A DNA stretch of 64,000 nt from Lacticaseibacillus casei DSM 20011 = JCM 1134 = ATCC 393. Its GTDB lineage: Bacteria > Bacillota > Bacilli > Lactobacillales > Lactobacillaceae. Shown piece after piece: positions 34,939 through 45,319 of this stretch. How positions within the stretch are numbered: the stretch's first letter is position 1; each line of letters starts with the position of its first letter. The translations under genes and the position numbers were made by a program. Location of the stretch: contig NZ_AP012544.1 in the NCBI RefSeq assembly GCF_000829055.1, forward strand, positions 1,674,001-1,738,000, read 5' to 3'. The notes beneath the pieces were generated by a model that ran no database searches, had not been told where the DNA came from, and saw only the letters and a program-made list of their open reading frames with translations.

Positions 34939-35145
34939 GAGCGCTCACCAGCCCGGTTAGAAACCGGAGCATAAGTGGCCTCAGACCTAAATGGCCGGGC
35001 TTTGGCCATTTAGGTCTGAGGTCCTTATGTGGAGGTTTCTGGGCTGGTGAGCGCGTTTTTAAGTGCATCAGGAACTGATCTGTCTTTTACCATTTATGCT
35101 TGAGAGGTCCTTACACGCAGGTTTCTGGGCCTGCGAACGCGTTTT
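34939..35145 (+). repeat. Palindromic element, copy C (left arm, right arm, second right arm)
   Basis: Left arm 34939-34996, short loop, right arm 35004-35058 (loop-proximal CTCAGACCTAAATGGCC / GGCCATTTAGGTCTGAG is perfect). A second right arm at 35089-35145 (ACCATTT ... GGTCCTTACACGCAGG ... GCGAACGCGTTTT) is offset by about 84 bp. Outer sequences are nearly identical to copy A. It lies between the thiT riboswitch and the 3' end of the MFS gene. Confidence 0.87.
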
Positions 35146-35201
35146 ATGGAGCTTGAGCCTACTTCAGAACAGCTGCAATCTTGCAACATGAATTTTTTCA
35201 C

Positions 35202-36626
35202 TCACCGACTCAACCGCGCCTTTTCTTCACGGTGCAAAGCCTCCAACGACTTCCCTGCCGTCTCCGGTACAAAGATAACGACAAACAGCAACGAGACAAT
35301 ATTCGTCACAATGAAGCAAACGAACGTCCAAAACATCCCCATCTGTGCCAAGCCAATTGGGAAAAGCACCCCAACCGCAAAATTACTCAACCACAGGAAG
35401 AAGGTCGCTGTGCCCATACCAAGGCCGCGCAACTGTTCCGGGAAAATCTCCGACATAAGCAGCCAGGTCATTGGGCTAATCGCTCCTTGGAAGAAGGCCA
35501 GGAAGAGCATCATCATCAGAATGGTTGTAAAAGAACGCATCGGCGATCCTGCGGGCAAACGGGTAGCGAACGTCACGCCGGTAATCGCCAGTGACGTACC
35601 GATTAAACCAATAATCAATAATGGTCGGCGCGGCACATGTTTAAGTAATTGCATCGTCACAATCGTGGCAGCAACCGCCGTGACCCCATTGGCAATGTTG
35701 GCAATCAATGCACTGTTGCGGCCAAATCCGGTCATCTGCAAAATTGATGTTCCATAATACATCATGACATTAATCCCAGCGATTTGTTGGATAACGCCTA
35801 AGCCGATACCGATCATCAATAGTCGGCGAATCCACTTAACCTTGAGCGCATCAACCGGCTTGACCTTTTTATGTTCTGCACTTTTCGCAATCGTCTGTTT
35901 TAAATGTTCAAGCTCATTGGGAACCTCTTGAGGTGTTCGCAAAACCGCGAGACTGTCCTTGGCATCTTGCTGACGACCTTTCATCATTAACCAACGCGGC
36001 GACTCGGGAACAAAATGGGTACCGACACCTAGCAAGATAGCCGGAATTACGGCCAAGACGATCATCCACCGCCAAATACCGTGAACATTGCCAAAATTCG
36101 TCCCTAAAACGGCATTCAAGATGAACGCAAGCAGTTGACCCGAGACGACCATTAATTCATTTTGGGTCACAAGCCGACCACGCCGATTCGTTGGCGCAAT
36201 TTCAGCCAGAAAACTAGGAACCAAAACCGAAACACCACCGACTGCCAGCCCCAAGACCATCCGGTCCCCAATCAACCAACCAGCACTAGGCGCTAGTGAA
36301 GAAGCGAGTGTGGCGAGAAAAAATAAACCGGCTAATCCGGTAATCAAACGTTTACGCCCGTAACGGTCACTGACACGGCCGACCAACACAGCACCAAAAG
36401 CCGCGCCTAACGTTAAACTACTGGTAACCCATCCCTGTAAACCAGGTGCTAGTTTAAGTTCACTGGAAATAAACGGCAAAGCGCCATTGATGACACCTGT
36501 ATCATAGCCAAAAAGAAGACCGCCCATTGTCGAAATGAGCGCCACTAGTCGTAACCGAACACGCGCAGTGGAAAAAGCACCAGTCCTGCGCTGCAAGCCT
36601 GTTTTTGTTTGATGTTGTAAATACAT
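35202..36626 (-). CDS. MFS sugar porter family transporter
   Basis: A 474-aa, 12-helix sugar/H+ symporter-type protein. Signatures: [18 protein letters not shown] in helix 1, the [12 protein letters not shown] loop, [30 protein letters not shown] in helix 7 and the C-terminal [13 protein letters not shown]. The ATG at 36626 follows GAGGGGGAATTGC; the upstream frame lacks a site. These features resemble myo-inositol, xylose and arabinose porters, but the substrate cannot be decided and no catabolic gene is adjacent. Confidence 0.88.
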   Translation of the reverse strand: MYLQHQTKTGLQRRTGAFSTARVRLRLVALISTMGGLLFGYDTGVINGALPFISSELKLAPGLQGWVTSSLTLGAAFGAVLVGRVSDRYGRKRLITGLAGLFFLATLASSLAPSAGWLIGDRMVLGLAVGGVSVLVPSFLAEIAPTNRRGRLVTQNELMVVSGQLLAFILNAVLGTNFGNVHGIWRWMIVLAVIPAILLGVGTHFVPESPRWLMMKGRQQDAKDSLAVLRTPQEVPNELEHLKQTIAKSAEHKKVKPVDALKVKWIRRLLMIGIGLGVIQQIAGINVMMYYGTSILQMTGFGRNSALIANIANGVTAVAATIVTMQLLKHVPRRPLLIIGLIGTSLAITGVTFATRLPAGSPMRSFTTILMMMLFLAFFQGAISPMTWLLMSEIFPEQLRGLGMGTATFFLWLSNFAVGVLFPIGLAQMGMFWTFVCFIVTNIVSLLFVVIFVPETAGKSLEALHREEKARLSR

Positions 36627-36839
36627 GCAATTCCCCCTCATTCGGTGAACCACCATACTTACTATCACAGATCTGCATCGTGGCTCGACCTTTTTTAGTT
36701 TACATAATAACCATACCACTTTTCTGAAAATGCTGCATGCGCACCAGGTAAATACGACCAGCCCAGGCATTGCTGTCTACTTATCAAGCACCACTTAAAA
36801 GAAATGACAAAGCTCTCTCGCCAATGCTTTAAAGCAAAA

Positions 36840-36875
36840 AAAGACCGCCATCCGATTCGGGATTACAGCCTTCTT
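36840..36875 (-). terminator. Terminator candidate of ptsHI
   Basis: On the minus strand an imperfect GC-rich stem (GGCTGTAATCCCGA / TCGGATGGCGGTC, several G-U pairs) followed by TTTTTTT, just beyond the ptsI stop. Confidence 0.55.
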
Positions 36876-36890
36876 CAAATCATGACGTCA

Positions 36891-38615
36891 TTACTGACCG
36901 GTTGCCTTTTTAACCAAGTCCGCATTTTCGTCATTCGAAATATTTTCATTTAGAGCAACATCGGCCGTCTTAGCCATGTCCTTGGTGGAGAGCCGCTTCA
37001 TCAAGCTGCGCACCTTAAGAACAGAAGTTGCAGACATGGAATATTCGTCAAGTCCCATACCAAGCAGCAACGGAACCATGATCGGATCACCAGCAGCTTC
37101 ACCACACATGCCAGCCCATTTGCCTTCCTTGTGGGCTGAGTCAATCACATGCTTGACCAGCCGGAGGATCGATGGGTTGTATGGTTGATACAGGTAAGAA
37201 ACATGTTCGTTCCCACGATCAGCCGCCATTGAGTACTGAATTAAATCGTTAGTCCCGATCGAGAAGAAGTCGACATACTTAGCAAACTGATCAGCCAGAA
37301 CTGCCGCAGCAGGAATTTCGATCATAATGCCAAGCTGAATGTTGTCGGATACCTTAACGCCATCCTTAACCAACTTGTCTTTTTCTTCTGTGAAGATCTG
37401 CTTAGCCTGTTTGAACTCGGAAATGGTTGCAATCATCGGGAACATGATCCGCAGATTACCGAATGCAGATGCGCGCAACAAAGCCCGCAATTGGGTACGG
37501 AAAATATCTTGACGATCAAGACTGATCCGGATCGCACGATAACCTAAGAATGGGTTTTGTTCTTGCGGTAATGGCAGGTACGGCAAATGCTTATCCCCGC
37601 CAATATCCATTGTCCGAACAACGACCGGCTTTGGATTCATGGTTTCAAGAACCTTCTTGTAGGCCTCGAACTGATCGTCTTCAGTCGGCAATTCGGAAGA
37701 ATCCATGTAAAGGAATTCGGTACGATACAGGCCGATACCTTCAGCACCATTGGCCAGCACACCATCGAGATCCTTCGGGGTTCCGATGTTAGCCGCAACA
37801 TCAAAATGCTTGCCATCAGCCGTCACGGATTTCGCCGTCTTCAGTTGCGCCCATTCAGCCTTTTGCTTGGCAAATGCTTCAGCAGCTTGCTTGAATTTGG
37901 CAACCTCATCCGTCGAAGGATCAATGACCACTTCACCAGTCAGACCGTCAACGGAAATCAATTGACCGTTTTGGGCCTTCTTGGTGACGTCATCGGTTCC
38001 GACAACAGCAGGAATTTCCAATGAACGCGCCATGATTGCGCTGTGGGCCGTCCGACCACCGATATCAGTGACGAATGCCTTCACATACTTCTTGTTGAGC
38101 TGTGCCGTGTCAGAAGGGGTCAAATCGTGAGCCACGATAATGACTTCTTCATCAATCAACGCCGGATTCGGCAATGTACGACCCAACAAATGCGCCATAA
38201 TACGCTTTGTTACATCGCGAACATCGTCAGCACGTTCCTGCATATATGGATTATCAGTCATGCCTTCAAAGGTCTGAATGAAGAATTCGGAAACTTCCTT
38301 CACAGCTTGTTCGGCATTTACTTTTTCGTCCTTGATCTTGGATTCGATCTGACCGGTAAAGTCAGGATCAGCCAAAATCATCATATGGGCATCAAAAACT
38401 TGAGCCTCTTCTTCGCCAAGCGATTCAGCGGCCTTTGCACGGATAACCTTTAACTCATCATTACTTTGATCAAGTGCCTGCTTCAGCCGATTGATTTCCT
38501 TTGAAGGATCATCAACCGTTTTTTTGTCAAATGATAAATCAGGTTGAACCAGTAAATAGGCCTTCGCTGTGGCGATCCCATCACTAGCAGCGATTCCCTT
38601 CAAATGTTCAGCCAT
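36891..38615 (-). CDS. ptsI: PTS enzyme I
   Basis: A 574-aa phosphoenolpyruvate-protein phosphotransferase. The phosphoacceptor His191 lies in [21 protein letters not shown]. The C-terminal PEP-binding barrel has [26 protein letters not shown] and [19 protein letters not shown]. It phosphorylates HPr, encoded immediately upstream; stop and start share one base. Confidence 0.97.
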   Translation of the reverse strand: MAEHLKGIAASDGIATAKAYLLVQPDLSFDKKTVDDPSKEINRLKQALDQSNDELKVIRAKAAESLGEEEAQVFDAHMMILADPDFTGQIESKIKDEKVNAEQAVKEVSEFFIQTFEGMTDNPYMQERADDVRDVTKRIMAHLLGRTLPNPALIDEEVIIVAHDLTPSDTAQLNKKYVKAFVTDIGGRTAHSAIMARSLEIPAVVGTDDVTKKAQNGQLISVDGLTGEVVIDPSTDEVAKFKQAAEAFAKQKAEWAQLKTAKSVTADGKHFDVAANIGTPKDLDGVLANGAEGIGLYRTEFLYMDSSELPTEDDQFEAYKKVLETMNPKPVVVRTMDIGGDKHLPYLPLPQEQNPFLGYRAIRISLDRQDIFRTQLRALLRASAFGNLRIMFPMIATISEFKQAKQIFTEEKDKLVKDGVKVSDNIQLGIMIEIPAAAVLADQFAKYVDFFSIGTNDLIQYSMAADRGNEHVSYLYQPYNPSILRLVKHVIDSAHKEGKWAGMCGEAAGDPIMVPLLLGMGLDEYSMSATSVLKVRSLMKRLSTKDMAKTADVALNENISNDENADLVKKATGQ

Positions 38616-38881
38616 TATTCAGCCAAGCCTTCTTTTTTCATAGTATCGGTAATAGCAGCAATTGCGTCTGCTTCGTCGGCACCTTCAGCAGAAATGGTAA
38701 CATCGGCGCCTTGGCCAACACCCAAACTCATAACACCCATAATGGACTTGAGGTTAACGCTCTTACCTTTATATTCCAAGTTGATGTCTGAGTTGAACTT
38801 GCTGGCTGCTTGTACCAACAAGGTTGCCGGACGTGCGTGGATCCCGGTTTCTGCAATAATGTTAAATTCACGTTTTTCCAT
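38615..38881 (-). CDS. ptsH: Phosphocarrier protein HPr
   Basis: An 88-aa HPr. His15 in [13 protein letters not shown] receives phosphate from enzyme I. Ser46 in [14 protein letters not shown] is the HPr kinase site that makes P-Ser-HPr the CcpA corepressor. GAAGGAGC precedes the ATG. Confidence 0.98.
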   Translation of the reverse strand: MEKREFNIIAETGIHARPATLLVQAASKFNSDINLEYKGKSVNLKSIMGVMSLGVGQGADVTISAEGADEADAIAAITDTMKKEGLAE

Positions 38882-38932
38882 GACTGATCTGCTCCTTCAT
38901 ATTAACTAGATTTCTAGTGTTTTTCCGAATAG

Positions 38933-38960
38933 TTTATAGGCACACTAACACCTAAAACAA
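38933..38960 (-). promoter_or_regulatory. ptsHI promoter
   Basis: On the minus strand: -35 TTGTTT (38955-38960), 16-bp spacer, -10 TATAAA (38933-38938). The transcribed leader contains a small palindrome ACTAGATTTCTAGT (38905-38918). Confidence 0.55.
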
Positions 38961-39023
38961 TTCATGTAAACCTTACCATTTTTTGTAGCTTGCCACAAGC
39001 GTCACATGAGATTTGACGCTTAT

Positions 39024-39215
39024 TTAGCGGGAATCAACTGACCGGTAATGGTATTCGATGACACCATTGCGTTTTGCCGTCCCCACAATTTCTTCACGAT
39101 CGGGATAATTTGTCCATGCCGCCCGAAACGCCATGAATGTTTCGGGCGTCACCGTGATCTTGTCACGCTGACCAGTCTTTAACTCATCCATTAAAGCGAC
39201 ATAATCCTGAGTCAT
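39024..39215 (-). CDS. Small hypothetical protein
   Basis: A 63-aa soluble protein with a charged start MTQDYVALMDELKTGQRDKITVTPETFMAFRAAW and an aromatic, basic tail. No family recognised. A strong GAGGTGAGG site precedes the ATG, supporting translation. It is read toward ptsH and separate from clpE, which diverges from it. Confidence 0.6.
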   Translation of the reverse strand: MTQDYVALMDELKTGQRDKITVTPETFMAFRAAWTNYPDREEIVGTAKRNGVIEYHYRSVDSR

Positions 39216-39306
39216 CTATTTGCCTCACCTCACTCCATAAGGTTAGCATAAAAGTAGGCATTGAAAAAGCGCTAATGCCTGATATCACTGAAATATTTGG
39301 AACTTT

Positions 39307-39384
39307 TTAGCACTCTTGTGTGTCGAGTGCTTGCATTCTCGACATGAGGGTGTATACTATTGCCATAGGTCAAGAAAGGTCAAA
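39307..39384 (+). promoter_or_regulatory. clpE promoter with CIRCE and CtsR operators
   Basis: CIRCE-like TTAGCACTC-N9-GAGTGCTTG (39307-39333, 16 of 18 arm positions) overlaps the -35 TTGCAT (39331-39336). The -10 is TATACT (39353-39358). The CtsR heptad repeat GGTCAAG-AAA-GGTCAAA (39368-39384) lies at the start of the transcript. A further TGTCGAG-N10-CTCGACA palindrome (39321-39344) overlaps the -35 as well. Confidence 0.75.
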
Positions 39385-39434
39385 CCTTTTTCGACTATAT
39401 GTGGCACCTGTTTAGACAGGAAGGTTGTGACAAA

Positions 39435-41663
39435 ATGTTATGTGAAAACTGTCATAAGAATCCAGCCACTATTCATCTTTCAACCGTTGTTAACGGTACG
39501 CGGCAGGAGATCAATCTCTGCCAAAACTGTTATCAATTACTCAAGAAACAAGCAGGAGGAAATATGAATCCAACAAATGCTACTGATCCGTTTGGGTTCG
39601 GGAGCTTAGATGATATCTTCCGTGCGATGAATCAGGGAATGGATCGGCCGCAACAGCCTAACGCGCAGATCCCGCCTACTCAGGCAGGACGCGGCGGCAA
39701 TGGTAACAACGGCCGCAATGGCAATGGTGGTAAGGGATTGCTGGGTCAATTTGGTGTTGATCTGACCGAACAGGCACGCAAAGGCCAAATTGATCCGGTG
39801 ATCGGTCGCGATAAGGAAATTTCGCGGGTGATCGAAATCCTGAATCGCCGGACGAAGAACAATCCGGTTCTGATCGGTGAAGCCGGTGTCGGCAAAACCG
39901 CTGTCGTCGAAGGCTTGGCTTTGAAGATTGCCAATGGCGACGTACCGGCAAAGCTACAGGATCGTCACGTCATTCGTCTCGATGTCGTTTCCCTTGTTCA
40001 AGGAACGGGTATTCGTGGTCAATTCGAGCAGCGGATGCAACAATTGATCGATGAACTCAAACAAAATAAAAACATTATCCTATTTATTGATGAAATTCAC
40101 GAAATTGTCGGTGCCGGCAACGCTGAAGGCGGCATGGATGCAGGCAACGTTTTGAAACCTGCCCTCGCTCGTGGCGAATTGCAACTGGTTGGTGCAACCA
40201 CCAGCAACGAGTATCGGCAAATTGAAAAAGATTCCGCGCTTGCTCGGCGACTCCAGCCCGTCATGGTTGAAGAACCAAGCGTTGACGAAACCATTAAAAT
40301 TCTGAAAGGCTTGCAGCCGCGTTATCAAGACTTCCATCACGTTAAGTACACGGAAGCCGCGATTGAAGCCGCAGCTACACTCAGTAACCGCTACATTCAG
40401 GATCGCTTTTTGCCCGACAAGGCCATTGACCTGTTGGACGAAGCCGGATCCCGCAAGAATCTGACGATTGCGACCGTTGATCCTGAAACGATTAAAACCA
40501 AGATTGCGGATGCCGAGAATCAAAAGCAGGCAGCACTGAAACAGGAAGATTACGAAAAAGCCGCCTTCTATCGCGATCAGGTCACGAAATTAGAAGACAT
40601 GGCCAAGAAACAATCAAATCTCCCTGAAAATGAAGTGCCAACTGTCACCGAAAAGGACATGGAAAAGATTGTCGAAGAAAAGACCAACATTCCTGTCGGT
40701 GAACTAAAGGCACAAGAACAGGCACAGTTGAAGAACCTTGCCAGCGATCTTGAAAAACACGTCATCGGTCAAAACGAGGCGGTTGACAAGGTTGCGCGGG
40801 CCATTCGGCGTAACCGGATTGGCTTCAATAAGACCGGCCGGCCAATCGGTTCCTTCCTCTTCGTTGGGCCTACTGGTGTCGGTAAAACCGAGCTGGCCAA
40901 GCAGCTTGCCAAAGAGCTGTTCGGTTCGGAAGATGCCATGATTCGGTTTGACATGTCGGAGTACATGGAGAAATTCAGTGTCTCCAAACTGATTGGGTCA
41001 CCGCCAGGCTATGTTGGCTACGAGGAAGCCGGCCAGTTAACTGAAAAAGTTCGGCGGAATCCTTATAGTCTGATTTTGTTAGATGAAATTGAAAAAGCCC
41101 ATCCCGATGTCATGAACATGTTCCTGCAGATTCTGGATGATGGCCGATTGACAGATTCGCAAGGTCGTACCGTTTCCTTCAAGGATACCATCATTATCAT
41201 GACGTCCAACGCCGGATCAACCGATGCCGAAGCTAATGTTGGTTTTGGTGCAACCTTGAGTGGCAAGACGCACAGCGTTCTGGATCAGCTTGGCAATTAC
41301 TTCAAGCCGGAATTCCTCAACCGTTTCGATGATATTGTTGAATTCAAGCCACTTTCTAAAGATGACTTGTTGAAGATCGTTTCCTTAATGATCACTGACA
41401 CCAACAATAATCTCAAGAGTCAGGGTCTGACGATTCATGTCACCGATCCGGTCAAAGAGAAGCTGGTCAGTCTGGGTTACAATCCATCCATGGGTGCGCG
41501 GCCATTACGCCGGGTAATCCAGGAACAGATTGAAGATCGGGTAGCTGACTTCTATCTGGATCATCCGGATGCCAAGGAACTTGAAGCACGCATCAGCAAT
41601 GGTGAAATTACGGTTGGCGAACCAGCCAAAGCCGAAACGTCTTCAAAAACCAGTAAAAAGTAA
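39435..41663 (+). CDS. clpE: Clp protease ATPase ClpE
   Basis: A 742-aa HSP100 unfoldase. The N-terminal zinc finger (Cys3, Cys6, Cys29, Cys32: CENC ... CQNC) is the defining feature of ClpE. A Gly/Asn-rich linker follows. AAA domain 1 has Walker A GEAGVGKT and [14 protein letters not shown]-like coiled segment ([14 protein letters not shown]) comes next. AAA domain 2 has GPTGVGKT and [14 protein letters not shown], and a ClpP-loop-containing C-terminus. The ATG at 39435 follows AGGAAGG. Operators upstream mark it as a class I plus class III heat-shock gene. Confidence 0.96.
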   Translation: MLCENCHKNPATIHLSTVVNGTRQEINLCQNCYQLLKKQAGGNMNPTNATDPFGFGSLDDIFRAMNQGMDRPQQPNAQIPPTQAGRGGNGNNGRNGNGGKGLLGQFGVDLTEQARKGQIDPVIGRDKEISRVIEILNRRTKNNPVLIGEAGVGKTAVVEGLALKIANGDVPAKLQDRHVIRLDVVSLVQGTGIRGQFEQRMQQLIDELKQNKNIILFIDEIHEIVGAGNAEGGMDAGNVLKPALARGELQLVGATTSNEYRQIEKDSALARRLQPVMVEEPSVDETIKILKGLQPRYQDFHHVKYTEAAIEAAATLSNRYIQDRFLPDKAIDLLDEAGSRKNLTIATVDPETIKTKIADAENQKQAALKQEDYEKAAFYRDQVTKLEDMAKKQSNLPENEVPTVTEKDMEKIVEEKTNIPVGELKAQEQAQLKNLASDLEKHVIGQNEAVDKVARAIRRNRIGFNKTGRPIGSFLFVGPTGVGKTELAKQLAKELFGSEDAMIRFDMSEYMEKFSVSKLIGSPPGYVGYEEAGQLTEKVRRNPYSLILLDEIEKAHPDVMNMFLQILDDGRLTDSQGRTVSFKDTIIIMTSNAGSTDAEANVGFGATLSGKTHSVLDQLGNYFKPEFLNRFDDIVEFKPLSKDDLLKIVSLMITDTNNNLKSQGLTIHVTDPVKEKLVSLGYNPSMGARPLRRVIQEQIEDRVADFYLDHPDAKELEARISNGEITVGEPAKAETSSKTSKK

Positions 41664-41716
41664 CAACTAGCAAACATCGCCCGATCATAACGATCAGGAT
41701 GATTGATACAAAGACA

Positions 41717-41749
41717 GAAAGCCCGCGGACAAAATGTTCGCGGGCTTTC
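41717..41749 (+). terminator. Terminator of clpE
   Basis: GAAAGCCCGCGGACA / TGTTCGCGGGCTTTC hairpin with one mismatch, followed by a weak T-rich tail. Confidence 0.75.
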
Positions 41750-41824
41750 GATTGTACATAATATTATTTTTCCTTAAATTGTTTTATAATAAAACCAGTA
41801 GGAAGAGAAATGGAGGGCCTGACC

Positions 41825-42118
41825 ATGCGACTAATTAATGTCACCAACAGCTTTAGAAATTTGGTAAGCCAGCAACTAAGCGGCACTGATGCCCGACTTG
41901 TCAAAGTCTTTTCACTCGGTCAAACCACCGTTGTTTATACAGAAGCACCTTCACACATCGAGATACTGTTCACCAACGAACGCCGCAACATTCAACGTGA
42001 GGAAATTGCCTTCACGCTTGACCGGCTGCTCAAAAAGTCCATTGACGAGGTTTCGCCAATCATGGGCCACCATTTAGCCGAGGTAACGGTGCCTAAGCTA
42101 GAACGTCAGGCTGAATAA
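41825..42118 (+). CDS. DUF1827-family protein
   Basis: A 97-aa conserved protein of Lactobacillales (MRLINVTNSFRNLVSQQL ...). It is recognised as DUF1827 from overall sequence and from its habitual place next to clpE. No catalytic motif is evident. The ATG at 41825 is preceded by GGAGGG with 8-bp spacing, and a TATAAT lies at about 41785. Its own promoter after the clpE terminator suggests independent expression. Confidence 0.75.
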   Translation: MRLINVTNSFRNLVSQQLSGTDARLVKVFSLGQTTVVYTEAPSHIEILFTNERRNIQREEIAFTLDRLLKKSIDEVSPIMGHHLAEVTVPKLERQAE

Positions 42119-42205
42119 AAGAGGGTTTTTGTTCATTCGTTAGGCGATCAAACGATGCATTGTCATGGTTCTCATGTATAAGCGAAAAGGCGCCTCAAAA
42201 TTCGG

Positions 42206-42239
42206 CAACAAAAAAACGGCCAATAGCCGTTTTTTTGTT
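42206..42239. terminator. Bidirectional terminator between DUF1827 gene and prfC
   Basis: AACAAAAAAACGGC-CAATA-GCCGTTTTTTTGTT, a perfect hairpin with A and T runs on both sides. Confidence 0.92.
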
Positions 42240-42246
42240 GCCAAGA

Positions 42247-43821
42247 TTAAAGCTTAGCCGTCAGTTTTACATCCGGATACTTGTCTGCAAACCACCGCTC
42301 AGCGTATTGATTTTCAAACAAGAACAACGGATCACCGTGAATGTCTTGCACCAGCAAGTTCCGCGAACTGCTCATTTTTTCGTCCATTTGATCCGGATCG
42401 ATCCAGCGGGCAATGCGCGAACCGATCGGGGTCATCACAACCTCGGAGTGGTATTCATGCAACATCCGGAACTGGAAAACTTCAAACTGCAATTGCCCGA
42501 CGGCACCGAGAATGTAGTCATTTGTATGGTAAGTCTTATAAAGTTGGACCGCCCCTTCTTGAACCAGCTGCTGCATGCCCTTATGAAACGACTTTTGTTT
42601 CATAACATTTTTCGGGGTGACGCGCACGAAGATTTCCGGGGTAAACTGTGGCAACTTTTCAAATTGGATCGGTGTTTTCCCCTGATAAATGGTATCGCCA
42701 ATCTGAAAATTACCGGTGTCATATAAGCCGACGATATCCCCCGCAACCGCAGTCGAGACGGTTTCGCGGCTATCGGCCATAAACTCGGTGGAATTGTTAA
42801 GCCGCATGGTTTTACCGGTGCGATGTAAAACAACATCCATGCCACGCTCAAATTCGCCGGAAACAATTCGCACAAACGCAATCCGATCGCGATGAGCCGG
42901 GTTCATATTCGCTTGGATCTTGAAGACGAACGCTGAGAATTCCGGATTGGTCGGCATCACTTCATCACCTTGCTCAGTCTTTTTGGGACCCGGCTCAGGC
43001 GCATATTTAACAAAGCTATTCAGAAAAGTTTCGACGCCAAAGTTAGTCAAGGCTGACCCGAAGAAAACCGGCGTCTGATCACCAGCCATGATTTTCTTGA
43101 GGCTAAATTGATTACCCGCATCGTTTAACAGCTCAATGTCATCCATCGTTTGCGTGTAAATAGAATCCTGAGTCAATGGTTCACTGGCATCCAATTCACC
43201 TTTGTCATTAAGCGGCAAAAAGCGATCTTCTCCTTCTCGTCGATATAACTCGATTCGGTTATTTACCCGATCGTACAGCCCCTTCAAGCCTTTGCCCATC
43301 CCAATCGGCCAGTTCATCGCATAACCTTCAATACCCAGCAGGTCTTCTAATTCAGCAATCAAATCCAACGGCTCGCGCCCGTCGCGATCCAATTTATTCA
43401 TGAAGGTAAAAATAGGAATACCACGTTGCTTAACAACTTTAAACAGCTTCTTAGTCTGGGCTTCGATCCCTTTAGCTGAATCGATCACCATCACGGCAGC
43501 ATCGACAGCCATCAGCGTCCGATACGTATCTTCGGAAAAGTCCTCGTGCCCAGGTGTATCCAAAATATTAATACGTTTGCCTTGATAATTGAATTGCATC
43601 ACCGAACTCGTAACCGAAATACCACGTTTCTTTTCGATTTCCATCCAATCCGATTTGGCAAAATGTCCGGATTTTCGGCCTTTAACCGTTCCGGCCTCAC
43701 GGATAACACCGCCAAACAGCAATAGCTGCTCGGTAATCGTCGTCTTCCCGGCATCCGGGTGAGAAATAATCGCAAACGTCCGCCGTTTTGCGACTTCTTG
43801 TGCTAATTCCTGTGGTTTCAT
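42247..43821 (-). CDS. prfC: Peptide chain release factor 3
   Basis: A 524-aa translational GTPase that recycles RF1/RF2. G1 [14 protein letters not shown]2 region [12 protein letters not shown]3 [13 protein letters not shown] and G4 [11 protein letters not shown] are intact. The C-terminal domain has [19 protein letters not shown] precedes the ATG. Monocistronic by appearance. Confidence 0.96.
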   Translation of the reverse strand: MKPQELAQEVAKRRTFAIISHPDAGKTTITEQLLLFGGVIREAGTVKGRKSGHFAKSDWMEIEKKRGISVTSSVMQFNYQGKRINILDTPGHEDFSEDTYRTLMAVDAAVMVIDSAKGIEAQTKKLFKVVKQRGIPIFTFMNKLDRDGREPLDLIAELEDLLGIEGYAMNWPIGMGKGLKGLYDRVNNRIELYRREGEDRFLPLNDKGELDASEPLTQDSIYTQTMDDIELLNDAGNQFSLKKIMAGDQTPVFFGSALTNFGVETFLNSFVKYAPEPGPKKTEQGDEVMPTNPEFSAFVFKIQANMNPAHRDRIAFVRIVSGEFERGMDVVLHRTGKTMRLNNSTEFMADSRETVSTAVAGDIVGLYDTGNFQIGDTIYQGKTPIQFEKLPQFTPEIFVRVTPKNVMKQKSFHKGMQQLVQEGAVQLYKTYHTNDYILGAVGQLQFEVFQFRMLHEYHSEVVMTPIGSRIARWIDPDQMDEKMSSSRNLLVQDIHGDPLFLFENQYAERWFADKYPDVKLTAKL

Positions 43822-43887
43822 TATCTGGTTCCTTCCAAAATGTTCAAAGTTACTGCCAGCATCTGCTCTATGTCATTTTGAGCCGTG

Positions 43888-45246
43888 CTAGCTATCGGTC
43901 TCCTTGGATGATACGTCTGTCGATGTCTCTAACGTCGGCATATCAGTTAAATGAATGTGAACGTTGACAAGCCGTGACCCTTCTACTTTGCCGGTCGACA
44001 AAACAACCCCCGGTGCTAGCTCAAGTTTTTCGCTATGATGCGTCGAAGGGATCGCACCAATCTGCGTCAACACATAGCCGGCGATGGTATCAACATCCGG
44101 CACATCCAGACTGGTCTTGAATAAATCATTGAACTCCGAAATCGGCATCCGCCCGGAAACGACATAGTCATGTTCCGTTTGCTTCGTATAAAGCTGCTCC
44201 GCCTGATCCGATTCATCATCAATATCGCCGACGATTTCTTCAAGTAAATCTTCAATCGTGACAATGCCAATAACGCCGCCATACTCATCCAAAAGAATGG
44301 CGATTTGCTGTTGACGGGTTTGCATTTCCTTGAGCAATGCATCCACGGTAATGGTTTCTGGCACAAACACCGGCTCCGTCATCACCGATTCGATTTTAAC
44401 ATGTTCAAAACCGACTCGCCGTGCCTCCTTGAGTAAGTTCTTGATATGGACAATCCCGATGACATGGTCCTTATCCTCTTCGTATACCGGGATTCGTGAG
44501 TAAATATTATTTAAAATCGCGTCGATTGCTTTTTGATCAGGTTCTTCGGCATCAATCATGAAGGCATCTGTTCGCGGCACCATTACTTCACGCGCCATCG
44601 TGTCTGACAACGAGATAATCCCTTCAAACATTTGATATTCATCAGGATCAATGGCGCCGGCATTCCGGCCATTTTCGATCATGGCGACCATTTCTTCACG
44701 TGTGACAGATTCGCCTTGATGGTTAAATTCCATGGGGGTCAACTTCATCAGTAGTTGAGTCGACGCCGATAAAAGCCAGACAAACGGACGCATTAACGTC
44801 GCTAGCCAACTGATCGGCGTCACACTCATCTTGGCCACGCGTTCTGCCCGTTGAAGCGCCACTTGCTTGGGATAAAGTTCACCGAAGACAAGCGAAAAAT
44901 ACGACAAAATCAACGTAACTAAAATAACCGCTGCTTCATGGGCAAAGGACCACTGACCAAAAATCGGGGCAATTCGATCCGCCAGTGTAGTTGCAGCCGA
45001 AGCCGATGCAAAGAAGCCGGCAAAGGTAATGCCGACTTGAATCGTCGCCAAAAACCGGCTGGAGTCCTTCATAATGGCAACCAACTTAGCTGCCTTTCGA
45101 TCACCCTTATCTGCCTGTGCTTGCATTCGGGTACGTGAGCTTGAAACGACCGCAATTTCCGCGGCAGCAAATCCTGCATTAATTAAAGTCAAAAAGATAA
45201 TGAGGATTAACTGTCCCCATATCTGACCGTCTGGGTCACTGCCCAT
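43888..45246 (-). CDS. CNNM/CorC-type transport protein (hemolysin family)
   Basis: A 452-aa membrane protein. The N-terminal CNNM domain has about four helices and FVWLLSASTQLLMKL. A paired CBS region follows (MVPRTDAFMIDAEEPDQ, then MTEPVFVPETITVDALLKEMQ). The C-terminal CorC_HlyC domain begins after YGGVIGIVTIEDLLEEIVGDI. The family is linked to Mg2+/Co2+ efflux or homeostasis; the hemolysin name is historical. Substrate unknown. Confidence 0.9.
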   Translation of the reverse strand: MGSDPDGQIWGQLILIIFLTLINAGFAAAEIAVVSSSRTRMQAQADKGDRKAAKLVAIMKDSSRFLATIQVGITFAGFFASASAATTLADRIAPIFGQWSFAHEAAVILVTLILSYFSLVFGELYPKQVALQRAERVAKMSVTPISWLATLMRPFVWLLSASTQLLMKLTPMEFNHQGESVTREEMVAMIENGRNAGAIDPDEYQMFEGIISLSDTMAREVMVPRTDAFMIDAEEPDQKAIDAILNNIYSRIPVYEEDKDHVIGIVHIKNLLKEARRVGFEHVKIESVMTEPVFVPETITVDALLKEMQTRQQQIAILLDEYGGVIGIVTIEDLLEEIVGDIDDESDQAEQLYTKQTEHDYVVSGRMPISEFNDLFKTSLDVPDVDTIAGYVLTQIGAIPSTHHSEKLELAPGVVLSTGKVEGSRLVNVHIHLTDMPTLETSTDVSSKETDS

Positions 45247-45265
45247 TCAAAAACACAACCTTTCG

Positions 45266-45291
45266 TAAAAAAAACGGGGACCCATGCCCGT
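45266..45291 (-). terminator. Terminator of the AI-2E family transporter gene
   Basis: On the minus strand ACGGGCATGGGTCCCCGT followed by eight T, between the permease stop and the next gene start. Confidence 0.8.
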
Positions 45292-45319
45292 AGTTCGATC
45301 ACTTCAGTATATCAAGTCC

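Noticed and set aside
41889..42077. Second frame inside the DUF1827 gene
   Set aside because: A shadow frame without a ribosome site that lies entirely inside a better-supported gene.
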